Shown in pieces: positions 19,489 through 31,000 of a stretch of DNA of 64,000 nt. This DNA is from Sarcocystis neurona (Eukaryota; Apicomplexa; Conoidasida; Eucoccidiorida; Sarcocystidae), in the NCBI GenBank assembly GCA_000727475.1, contig KL647297.1, positions 1,077,280 to 1,141,279 on the forward strand, written 5' to 3'. The position numbers and the translations under genes are program-made. Numbering within the stretch: the stretch's first letter is position 1; each line of letters begins with the position of its first letter. The notes under the pieces were generated by a model. The model searched no databases and was not told where the DNA came from. It saw nothing but the letters and a program-made list of their open reading frames with translations.

Positions 19489-21509
19489 CAAATCTGGCCA
19501 CTAACGCCCTACGTGCTGTAGCTGGCGCGGCGCAACAGCAGGTGGCAGCACAGCAACAAGCGGCGCTTCCGGATGCTGTGCAGCATCCACAGCTGCCCTC
19601 TCCCGAAGAACTGCAGCGCATTGAAGTAAGGGGCGCATCAGTCATCAATACCGCGCTTCGCTAGAATATGGCTGCACTGATCGCAGGCTATCCAACAAGT
19701 CCAAAAGAACCAGGTTTCTGCGGGCGGTGAGTTGTTATCGCTTTCTTTAGATACACCGGCAGGCACGAGAGATGCACAGAGCCGTGGTTTCTCATCCTGT
19801 AAACGATGTGCAGAAACAAAAAATGAGGTCAACGAGCTCTTAAAGTACGTCTTCGGTTGTCTTCCGGCATGGATAAAACGGAGACGTAATTGTCAAAGCT
19901 CTGGAACGGTGTTGACCGTAGCAGACACCCACGTTTAACTGGCACATGCTTATATCTTCAGCGATTACAAGAAGCTAGAGCAGGATTTGGCAGGCCCCCT
20001 AACGGACAAAACCGTTACTCTGAAGACCGAGAGAATGAACTTGATGCGCAAAATCTCCGCTCTAACCAACGAAGTCCGGGCGGCTTATGATCGCCTTCAT
20101 CCAGGTAAAGATAGCTAGTGACTTTCAACGGCGTCTGCGAAGCGAGACAAGGTTTCAGATATGGTGAATACTCCGCTCATTATTGTTGCGAAGACCGCGG
20201 ATGACGACGCGCGGGCGGCTGCCAACCGCATCGACGCCTTGGGTACAACGAACTGAGCTGTGAAGCTGAAGTGCTGAAGCGATTTCTTTGCGCCCGACTG
20301 TAGGCTCGTTAGACGACTTGCAAGGAATTGCGTCTCCCTGTGCGACGTTCCACCAAGAGCGCGAAGCCCAAAAGAAAGAAATGGAGTGAGCTTCTATCGT
20401 CAAGAACTTGAGATTGACGCTTTACAAGTCGGTTTTCTCTCTGCACTGTTGGCGGGTCGTCTTAGTGCGTGCCCCGCTGCCTGAACAGATATTTGTACAT
20501 ATTCTCTGTGAACACATACATAAATATATATACATATATATATATATATTTTCATTCAGTCACATATCTCCTGTATGCCTCTCTGTGTATATGTGTATAG
20601 TCACACAGAGGTATGTTGTCTGCTCTCAGCACTATAGGCATGAATAAACGTGCGTGTTCCAGAGTAGCGCAGAAGATGGACAACTACGAAGAGGAGACGC
20701 GTGCTTTGAACCGCATGACCCCCGAGGAACGTATAAATTATGGTACCGAGATAAATCTGCCACGGTGGTTGATACCAGCCGTTGCACAATGCATCCTTAT
20801 GTCTTTCTATCTTATGTATATGCGTATGTACACGGATATACACGAGTGTGCTTTTCGTGCAGACCGCAACATGGCGGAGGAATATAAGGCTAAAAAGAAG
20901 GACTTGCAGAAGGCGATGAGGAAAGCAGGTGCATCGACTTGTCTACGAAAGGATGGCACTTGCATCCTGAAAATTATTTACATTCCATGTGTATAATATA
21001 GAGCGAGAGGCGGGGCGTCTGACTAACCCATTCGCCGCTATGTTTGGAGGTGGCTAGAGGGGCGTGCTGACCATGAGAAGAGCCGCGAAACAACGTGGAC
21101 CACGGTAATATTTACATGGGCATGGAGAAGTGCGCAGGTGCAATCACCTAATCCACGTAAACACATTGCCCTCTTGCTTACTACGCTACAGACGGCTGAG
21201 CCAGCAAACACTCAGAATACAGCTTTTGACAGGTATCTCAGGTGCAATCATCTAATACACGTAAACATATTGCCCTCTTGCTTACTACGCCTCAGAATAC
21301 AGCTTTTGACAGATATCTCGTACCCTACAGGTGTCATCGCCTCCGTCCGTTTCCCTTTCATTCTCCACGGCTTCCTGGTGTGCCAGCAGGGGCTAGAGTA
21401 CTACATCTGCGCGACGCCGCAGGGAAAGTGTGTCTTTACCGTGGAAGGCAGGCCCATTCCCAGCAAGGAACAGGGAGGCACCTTTTTCGTGCATCACCGG
21501 ATAATTTAA
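19489..21509 (+). CDS. Coiled-coil protein, nine exons, unidentified; 5' end not found
   Basis: Exons read by splice sites and phase: 19489-19625, 19687-19726, 19814-19844, 19962-20104, 20159-20242, 20304-20385, 20673-20742, 20863-20928 and 21390-21509 (TAA). The first six join without a phase break, and so do 20673-20742 and 20863-20928. Joins 6/7 and 8/9 are out of phase as drawn, so small exons or other sites are missing. The product is polar and helical: QQQVAAQQQ, PSPEELQRIE, ETKNEVNELLNDYKKLEQDL, LKTERMNLMRKISALTNEV and AEEYKAKKKDLQKAMRKAG, then a compact C-terminus with EYYICATPQGKCVFTVEG. Heptad-like spacing suggests a coiled coil ending in a small beta domain. A cytoskeletal or ciliary role would be a guess. 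The start codon is upstream of 19489. Confidence 0.65.
21136..21319. repeat. Tandem duplication, period 104 bases, second copy with internal deletion
   Basis: The segment starting AGGTGCAATCA at 21136 recurs at 21240 with few substitutions. The second copy lacks about 25 bases around ACGGCTGAGCCAGC. It sits in the last intron of the coiled-coil gene. Confidence 0.9.
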
Positions 21510-21851
21510 ATATGGTTGTGTATTATGTCGACGATGACACAATTGTGCGCCCCTACGTCCGTACGCAGAGGCACAGACGTACAAGTGAATATGTGCTTGC
21601 ATGGTGTGAGGGCAATCAAACACATGCGTGTATACGCAAGGGACAGAAAGGCAAATTCATTATGGGCGTAGCTGTGTTCCACCCAGCGAGAATAGTAAGG
21701 GCACACTTCGCCCGTATGAGCCTCAAGGGAAGTAAACCTTTCTTCTGGAGGATAAGAAGGCTGTGCCCCTTTTCAACGTAAACTTGATTTCAGTAGACTG
21801 CGCCGACACACCCTTCACCTCTCCTGGAAAAAGTGTGCCACGTGCAAGTGT

Positions 21852-22790
21852 GTGCATATACACATACACTCGCAGACGTACGCAAACATGAGCCGGTGCT
21901 GCGCGAGTAAAAAAGAAGCCCCCTTTACGCGGACACAAGCGTCAGCGTTCCGCAGCTGTTGCTTGCAGCGTGTGAGTCCCAGTTTAGGTGACAACACCTA
22001 TTTCTTAACTCGTCGTATTCTGCCCAGATATAGACAGAAAGCGCACCCCACGCACTTGTTAAATCAAATCACCTTCCAGGTGCTACACTGCGCACTCTCT
22101 TCCAACGTTAGCTACTCTTACATCTGGATTTCACATCACCTGAGTAAGTCACCACAAACCTTGTCTCCAGAAGAGTCGTCACACAGTGGAGTAGGCGGTA
22201 AAGAAAAGAACTCAGTTCCGTTCAGGAGGCTGTACTGTCGTATTTACGTACAACTGTCGATCTCGATCTGCAAGCCCCTGTACTTACAGAAACGTGTCAC
22301 CGTAACTTCACGTGAAGTCACCGATAGATTTAAGGGGGCGGGGACCCGACTTTCACAAAGATGCTTTCTCCATTATCGTCATGCACTGCAACAGCGCTTC
22401 AACAATACCTGCGTGAAAGCGGAACTCGTAAACGAGACCAACTCACTACCAAGCGGACGCCGAATGCACTCTACATTCGCAGGTTGTGCAGCTCACCCTC
22501 TGAATGAAGGGGGTGTCAGGTCAGCTTTTCTTTGGCGACTTAATACGTTTGGAGCGACGCTTTGTCACGCACACGTTTACAAAAAGGTGAAGCGACTGAC
22601 AATGGAAAACAGTGGTTTTTCTCGTCATTCGCCCCCGCTTTCACACTCTTGCTCCTCCCTTTCTAGTGGAAACTTCGGGTCCAGGCTATGCTCGACGACG
22701 GAGTTGGTGCGTGGGACCGCTCACGACGAGGGAATGCTGTTCAGCCTGTGTGCCTGTAACCACATCCTTAAGTTGATTATTTTTCCCTGA
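21852..22790 (+). CDS. Orphan open reading frame of 312 codons
   Basis: A 939-base frame with no stop in repeat-poor DNA, and no comparable frame on the other strand. The product is Ser/Arg/His/Leu-rich, has no recognisable domain and no obvious leader; Met-13 (MSRCCASKK) is another possible start. It could be a real lineage-specific gene, a run of exons with intron read-through, or chance. Length alone makes chance unlikely at about 50% GC. Confidence 0.35.
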   Translation: MHIHIHSQTYANMSRCCASKKEAPFTRTQASAFRSCCLQRVSPSLGDNTYFLTRRILPRYRQKAHPTHLLNQITFQVLHCALSSNVSYSYIWISHHLSKSPQTLSPEESSHSGVGGKEKNSVPFRRLYCRIYVQLSISICKPLYLQKRVTVTSREVTDRFKGAGTRLSQRCFLHYRHALQQRFNNTCVKAELVNETNSLPSGRRMHSTFAGCAAHPLNEGGVRSAFLWRLNTFGATLCHAHVYKKVKRLTMENSGFSRHSPPLSHSCSSLSSGNFGSRLCSTTELVRGTAHDEGMLFSLCACNHILKLIIFP

Positions 22791-24589
22791 AAAAAGTTGA
22801 ATTTCCGCACGGAACATACACGTGTATTCCAAATGTTGTACTACTCATCTCCGTATTTCGCAGAGGGATACGCCACGGTCCAACGCACACAACATTGGGA
22901 CTGACCGACGTTCGCTTGCTTCTAACAGACACACGAGTCATGACTACAAAGCAGAAGTTCTTGTACCGCCCTGATCTGAGCTAAGGTAATCCAGCCATCG
23001 GCGTCACAAGAGATGATAGTAGAAAGAAAGCGTAGGAGTCTGCGCTACCAGACAAGTGGAGCTATATACCCATATGTGTATAGCTCAGCTCCACTGGAAC
23101 ATCCTGCAAAAATGTAGCAGGCGGAAATTGACAACTCAGTTGTCACAATAGTGGCAGTATCTGTAACAGCAGTACACATGTTCAATGTAGCGACTAAAGA
23201 AATTCCTTGAAGTTCACACACGTCGGTCCGACGTGTATTTCTCCCCCCAAGCTCATTTACGTGACACCGTACATGGAGGCACACGACGAGCGAAACGAAG
23301 TAAACGGACGCTGCTGATGCTTTACGCAGAAAAAGATGCTTTTTCCATGACGAGCGCGGCTTTCACACGACACCTATCTGAAGAAGACAGTATGTCCACA
23401 ACCGCGTCAGAACTACTAGAGCGATTACAACGACGCTTGCTCACCCACGCATCATCAGCAGCACCAGCAACTGAGGGTACGCACCAGTTGTAGATAAACT
23501 ACAGCGGACCCTGCGGTACTCACATAAAGCTGCATTTGCAGCTGCAGCACCAAAGCGGTTGCACAGAAGCGTGCTTTGCCCTATAATGAGGAAGCCATAC
23601 AGAAAGGCAGCGACAACCTGGCCCAAGTAACTCTCGCCTTCCCATCATTCCATGCCAGCAAACAGCAGTTAGAGCGTATTCGTCTCATCAACCAGCAGCT
23701 GTAGGTTTATGCACTGCGACAGCAGAACAGCTCCACAAAGGCCTACCTAGGACACGCCAGCAAAAAACCACCGTTTGCCTGCGCAGTTCACGTGACTGGC
23801 AACACCAGGGAAGCCAGTAACACTGACTGCAATCTCAGAGATGTATCCGTGACCCACAAGATGCAGTAGCACCCCAACACTACCTGCGACGGCTTGGCGA
23901 ATAGTAAAGGATGCGTGACTTCTACAGCAGCATTAGTGACCGAAACAACACTCGAGCAAGGACGACTGCAGCAGCAGCAGTTCCACGCCATCAAAAGGAA
24001 CAGCAGTTCGCCCGTCCCCAAATAGTCGCAGGAGCATCTGCAGCAATAAAACATATTTTGTGGCAACTGCAGCCGCCAAAGGCACTAACGCATTTCAAGA
24101 AACTCCTTCTGTAGCAGAACTACTACCGCCCGTACTGTGAACTGCCGTAGCAATCACAAGTATCTATTTTCAACCCACACGCACGTCCACGCATGTCTCT
24201 TCGTGAGGTGCTGCTGAGCTGTATCTCTGAATGTGATACTGCAACGGCAACCCTTCAAAATGGGAAACCGTTTTAACGCTTCCTTCTGACACCGGTATGT
24301 ATTTGCTGCAGCTGCTCTGCCACACTGGCAAAGCAGATTCGTTGGATACCGGCACGTGTTTACAAGAGCTGCCCTGCCACACCGGTGAAGAAGATATGTT
24401 CGAAGTGAAGCGTTTTGAACGACTTCGCAGGTTTTTGCCAGCACGACGGTGTAATTAAATAGACATGTGTCCATCCGCACTGCCCAAGTGAAAACATGCG
24501 GAACTACCATCAATGAAACAGGTGCGGTGGAGCGTACGGTAGTGGTGGCTGGTGCGAGTCTTTCCACAAGTAGTAGCTGCGTAATATAC
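22791..24589. other. Interval with no supported gene; should hold the 3' end of COG8
   Basis: Short frames only. The final codons and stop of COG8 should lie here if the donor at 24589 is used, but I found no exon resembling the COG8 C-terminus. Read-through of that donor instead gives a short tail ending at 24455. Confidence 0.4.
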
Positions 24590-25036
24590 CTGTGTGTCGC
24601 TTGGCTTCGCCTGCAGTGGGCGGAGATGAAGGTCGATGAGATCTAGAAATTCATTGGAGAACGCACTGCACAGATGGGTGAATTCATTTCTTCCTTCAGT
24701 CGTCCACCGTTCGCAACTTTCTTCCACTTTCAAAACACTCCTTAAAGTATGAGCGCCTCTCCACAGTGCACGAAGGACACTCGAGAGGAGTGAAGGGAGG
24801 ACGTTCAGCAGAGGAAAGTCGAGCACTGCGTTTATAGCTTGTACTAATCCATTGTAAAAAGTGCAGAGTGGAGGATACCACAGCAGCGTCAAACGCTTCT
24901 GAAATGCGGCGGACTCCGCCTGTTCAGACGCAGTAGAAGCAGCTGACGCAGTCAAAGCAATCGCATGTTCCACGCCGTCGGATGGGCCGCAGAACAGCGA
25001 ACCCGGGGACCACGAAGCAGATGCCTTCTCCATATC
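24590..25036 (-). CDS. COG8: COG8 exon 11 (C-terminal domain)
   Basis: The largest exon (149 codons), acceptor CTACTGCCGCAG, donor CACAG/GTATAT. After an Ala/Ser-rich lead it reads WYPPLCTFYNGLVQAINAVL, which matches the family's FPPLA-FLNG---AFN-LR motif. Then come helices around LLSSVLRALWRGAHTL and FTHLCSAFSNEFLDLIDLHL, matching the terminal F-xFC--F---L-P-L block. Only the short extreme C-terminus of the family is missing. Confidence 0.9.
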
Positions 25037-28000
25037 CTGCGGCAGTAGCACGCGAGAGTACGACACACCACAGTTAATCAGTCTCTTAGTACCGCATGAA
25101 ATATACATATATTTATAGTACACAAGTGTCAGAACATCCAGCTGGACCTAAGTAGGTGGAGGATGCAGCAGCGTATACGCGCATACGTACGTGTGCCACT
25201 GTGTGATTGTATCTCTGTATGTGTGAAGAAGCGCACTTGTTCGCACACAGAGAAGCCAACACGACACAAGGAATTTCAAAAAACTTAGATCCACACAGAA
25301 GGTCGTATGAAATACATGGTAAGCGAGAGACGCAGACACATGCAAAGCAAAAGCGGCCTCGATGGAGTTCAGTATAGCCAGAAGCACAAACCACATGTGT
25401 GTCGAGATTCGCACAGAGAAGCGAACGAGACGGAAGTCACGTTTATCCGCTAATGATTACCAACCCGGTCGGGCAATACACAAACAACATTCAGGTATTT
25501 TAAATCGATGTCAAACGCATTCACGTGTACGTGTAACTGTGTAGTTACACATATATATATATACATATATACATGCATACATGCTTGCTTACGTACGTTT
25601 GTGCGTATACCTAGACATGTTCGAATGTATACAAATATGTTATTCTTATAATAGAGCAGGAGCCACATATATGACTGTGTTGCTGTGAAATGTCGAAAAG
25701 GAAATGAAGTTTTACAAGATACAGCCGAAGCAATCCCCACCTCAGAAAATACGTATTAGAAGATGGTTCGCGAGCAGGAGAAGGATACAGACATCGCGCG
25801 TTTTAGATGAAAGAATCGGTGAGAGGCTTGAGAAGGCTTGCATTCACTATTCAAATGTTGTGCTTTTTCTCCCGAGCTCCAATTTCTAGTGCATGCCCCA
25901 CGGCTGCGTTCCACTGTATCTGCAAGCGTGCTGACCGAGTGTCTACAACTCCATCCACTTCCAACAGGTATACACTACTTTTACGAATACTTTCACCAGA
26001 TGCAGCCTCCCCCAAATTTCCTCGGTTTGCCATCTTACCCCTTTTCTAAATATGCGTATATATTTGCATACGTACGCATACCTGTGTATCGTCTAGACTT
26101 ATATGTGCGTGTACCGCAGCGACCCCTGTATACACTTGTAGAGATACACGCCCACAGGGGTTAGCCATACATTCGTATGCGTACACAAGGGCATGCGTAT
26201 ACACATATATGTACGCATGTGTTTATTTCTATACATGTATATTATCTGTGAAATTATATACACGTGCACTGCCTAGATCTGTACGCAGTGGCTCTCAAGC
26301 GTAGGAATAGCATTTCGCAATACGTTTTACGGGTGCATGTGTAATTCGTTGTCAGGCACTGTGTCCGATTTCTTCCTCCGTGAAAACTTCTTCGCGCCCG
26401 CTCACACTCGCATTATCTCCACACGCGCAAATCCGTGTCACCACATCTGTCCCCTTCTTTCTCTTCCGTGTGTGTCCGTGCCCATGGTGTTACGTTCCAC
26501 TTCTTCTTCCTGGCCTTTATATCTCTACTTCATACCCAAAAGTCTACCTTCTCCTCAGGGTTCTCCTCCCGCTTCTCCTTTCTATCAACTTCCTATAATT
26601 CTCCAGTTTCGTAGAGTGACCATCTTTTCTGGAAAGTCCCTCCACGTACCAAGCCTCTGCAGTTCTACTCCATACGCAGTGGGAAACCTAATCTGCTAAT
26701 ACACTCTCGACCCTTCCCCCTGAATTTCTACGTATCTTCATCGTAGACATAAAGAAGTTTCAATCGCTCTCCTCCGCCACCTTGAGCGTTTCTTCTTCGT
26801 CTGTCTGCGTCTGGCTATTCTACCTCTTGTCTCTCTTTGTTTTTTACATTTTTACGTGTAGGCCTTCCCCCTACCATCACGCGCTGTCGTATCCCCATTC
26901 TTTCTTCGTCGTTCCTCTGCTTTTCCTTCTTCCCCTACTCGTCTTCCTGCCCACCCCCTAACACCAGTGATGTTAAGGGAACACCTATTTTTGCTTACTT
27001 TAACGAAATTCTGCACTGCGACAGAGGCTAGCTCTTCGACGACTTTTCGCAAATATGTCTCAAAGGCCGGAGCAGCCGCAGCAAAAAAGTAACCTCCTAC
27101 ACGACTTAGGTTGGCCGCTGCGTGGTGCGTCTCTCGATACACTGCACACACACTCTGCTGCTCCAGCAGTCGAAGGCAGACTCGTCCTTCTGCTGCTCCT
27201 TTCACTGATCCTCCTCCACCTGCAGCTGCTGCGCCTTCCGCTGATGCTGCTGTTGCTTGCACTTCTGCTGGTACTTCTTGTTCTGCTGTAGTCCCTGCTT
27301 CTTCTGCTCCAACAGCAATGCTTCTCCTGCGTGCTTCCTGGGCTAAAGCGCCAGCCTTTAGCACTGAAGAGAGCAGCGAAAGAAACCAGGTAACTTGATC
27401 CGATAGCCAAGCAGCAGATACTTCATCAATTGCCTTGAAGAGAGCTCTGCAGGCAATGCACACAGCATGCAAGAGATAGCAAGGAGGTCAAATGACGAAA
27501 GAAGAAGAGGCGCAACGAGCAAAGAGGGAGCAGACGAGGCGGTAGACGTAAAGAAAAGACGCGGTTAATGCTGCAGGCAGAGAGGGGATCAAGCAGCGCA
27601 TCTAAGGGAAACGAACCACATGTAGCAGAGAACAGGCACCAGGAAGTGGCGTATGAGAGGAAAAGACTGCATTCTACACAGCAGAGAGGGAACAGGAGGC
27701 AGTACGCAGAGAGGAGAGAAAGCATATGCAGCAGAGAGTCACGTTGAAGATCGCCGGATACAGTACGACACGGAAGCAGAAGTAGCAGGAAAAGACACAG
27801 ATGTGGCAGAGGAGAAGAAGGGAAAGCAGACACAGCAGAGAGGAATGCAGAGAAATCGGCACACATAGAGAGAAGGTGCAAGCGTGTCAAAACGCGTTAT
27901 ATACAGACAAGGTGTTCACGGCGACGGCAGCGCACAGCAGGTTAGAGAGTGTCTACATACTCAGGACACGAATACACATTCTTTTTCACTTCACGGAGAG

Positions 28001-31000
28001 CTCGCCACTCAGGAGGAACACCCAGACGGAGGAGGAGAGACAAGGAAGCAAGCGGCCTCAGTACATACAAAGGAGGAAGAAGAAATTTTCAAAACGAACT
28101 GCAGCGCGCGCAAGAGCCCAGCTGCTAGTGAGCCAGCAGACGCAGCAGGAAGAAAAAGAAATGCAAGAAACAGGAACAGCGGCAGCAGCGTCGGAAGTTC
28201 TGTAGCAAAGCAGGAGCGTGTAGGTGAGGGGGGGGACACACACGCACTGCAAAGAAGCAGGGGCAGTCCACCGGAAAAATCAGGTTGAATTGTTTACACC
28301 GGCTGGATCAGACGCTTGAAGGAGTATGACAACTAGCGGGGATTTTCGACGATAGAAGAAACAGGTGCGCTGCAGCTTCATACTACACGCCTACAGGAAG
28401 GTGAAAAAGTTCACACACAGACCACCAGACACATGAAGACGAAGCGGCACATTTGTTCTGCCTTTTCGCTCAAGCAAGCGCCGAGAGCATCAGGAGCAGG
28501 AAGAAACCTAACACTAGCCTTCAGCAGTCATCGCCTGCAGCAGGACACTAGTAAGAGGTCCACAAGGAAAAAGTGGGAAGGGAGAAGAGTATCCGCTGCA
28601 AAAAATGCAGGCAAGAGAGAGACAGAAACAACAGCAGCTCGTATGTAGGGAGCTGGCGCAGCAATTCTAAGCCGCAGCAGCCTTGTCCTCCTTCTCTTCC
28701 ATGCGTTCTTTCATCCGCGACTAGAAGTACAGATGGAGAAATAGTGAAGCATCGGTAGTGTATGGCTACTGCAGAGCCGTCAACCGAGGAAATGAAAGAG
28801 AGATACAGAAAGTAACAGTACACAGACAGAGCCGACAAGCAACGCAGAAGGAGGCAAGAGACTGTCCATAGAGAAAGCGGATGGAAGAATTAAAGAAGCG
28901 GCAGAAAAGGTAAATCTACCCACACGGACTGCAAATTCTGTCGTCAAGGAGGAGGAAGCAGTGTATACAGGAACGGGTAGAGGTAGCGCGGAAAATAGAT
29001 TACGACACAGCAGAAAGGGACACAGAAGCAGGAGAAGCAGTACGCGAGAGAGCATGCACGTTGGGCAGAAAACACCGGCGAAGACATGGAGAAAGTACAA
29101 CAAGTAGCGGGACAGAGGTGGCGACACACACGGAGACACAAGGGGCAACAGGCGAGGCGCAGGGAGCACACCAGAGATGGAGCCGCAGGGAACTGGGAGT
29201 GGTAACGCTAACACTATCAAACCGCCTGCTGTACAAGAAATCACTTCTTCATATGCTACAGTATGCTAAGAAATACCACCTATTCACAGAGAGTACGGAC
29301 CGGAGGAAGAGAGGAATAACCTGCACAAGAGCACACGCAGAGCATGCGGGGAAAAACGGAGCAGCAGTCGGGAAGGAGAGAGAATCGAAGGGTGATCCAA
29401 GAAACACCACACGGGGGAAAAGCAGGAGGCGAATATTCACTAGACGGTAGGAGAGGAGGAAAACAAGAGGAAGAGACATGCTAAAGGAGTAACAGAAAAG
29501 GGACAAAAGAATACACAGGACGCAGAAGACCGAGCAGCAGTACATGAGGAGCAGAGGAAGCAGCATCTAAGCACTGCACCGCACATACAAAGGGAACCTT
29601 CGAGAAAAAGAGAGCAGACGCACCTGTGCAGTCGTCAAAAAAAGGAGACGCCAGGGCAGCTTTCAGAGAAGAGAAAAGAGGATATAAGGACAAACACAGC
29701 ATGCGTGCACACCCCAGAGAAAAGCAACACACATGTTCAGTAGCACGAGTAACGGTGAAGAGAAACAGCAGCGGCACCAGCCCTGCTGCAGGAGCAACAG
29801 CCTACACAAAGCAGCTGCAATCTACACAGATCCGGCAGCAGCGTACGCGCAGCAGCAGTCAACACAAAGCAGGAGCAGTGGAAACGCAGGTTAAAAACCA
29901 GGAGAACAGAAAACAGCAGGAGCAGCAGCAGCACACACACAACACACGCAGAAACGAAAGGCATTGCATTTGGTGAACGTACGGACGCGGACTTCGGAGA
30001 AGGATCGCAAGACGAGTGGGTGTTTGCTAGGAGGGAAGTCTCAACAGAAGTGTGAAAAGACACGTGAGGGCAGCAGGAGGGCGACAGAAGCAGCAGCCAG
30101 AAGTCTGGAGAAGAAGTGCAGCAGCAGTCAGCGTCGGCACGTTCCCGAAGAAGCACTTGCCTGTACTGCACCGCAACTTCAAGCACGCCCGTCGCCAGAA
30201 GATTTGCTGCTGCACATAAGGCCCTGCACGCAAACATTGCACCTCACGGCACTATGTTCCGCTCTGCTTTTGCCCTTTTTCTCTTTCACATTCTTCTTCC
30301 CATCTTCCTTCTCGTTTCCCCCCCTCTCCTACTCCTTTTCTCTCCTTTCTTCTTCCTCTGCCCGCTGCTTTCTGCCGCTGTGTCCACACCTTTGCGCGTC
30401 CCCCGCTGTCTGTGTCTCTTCTACCATTTCGCGACGGTCCCTCCCTTACGTGTCTCGGTTTCTGCGTCTGCCTCTGTTCCGCCCCTCCCGAATCGCTCTC
30501 TGCCTCCCACTGTGGCCTTTTCCTCTATGAAGGCAAACATTCGTATGTTGAGGCATACCCTTGTGTTGCCTCTCAAGATAGCCGAAAGTAAGGGCCGCGA
30601 AAATGTACACGTGTCTGCGGCATTTCTTTACTAACACAGGCCACACGACAGCTGTAGCCACTTTCCGCAGGCGCTATGACACAGACGTGCGCACATACTG
30701 CGCGCGCATATGAGTGCGTACGTATGTCCATCGCAGCTACACATGCATACATATACATAGATGGCTACTCGTAAAAAAGGAGAGAAATAGACATAGAGAG
30801 AAACACATATACAGAGGTACGTCTGTACATCGTCACTTTTCCTGTGACGCCTGCTCGTATCAATTCCCTTCAGCCACGCGCAAGCAGCCCCCCCTTCTTT
30901 CCAGGAATGTTATCGTCTACGTCCGATACACACCTTTACTTACACACGTATACATATATATATACATTTGAATGCGTTTCTTTAACAGTATGTAATTACG

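Noticed and set aside
21490..21640. YYVDDD sequence resembling the reverse transcriptase YxDD box
   Set aside because: No other reverse transcriptase motif is nearby. The frame is not the one used by the adjacent coding exon, and no retroelement structure is visible.
25851..26049. Possible extra COG8 exon between exons 10 and 11 (VYLLEVDGVVDTRSARL)
   Set aside because: Exons 10 and 11 join in phase 0 without it and no good acceptor precedes it. A plus-strand reading is equally open.
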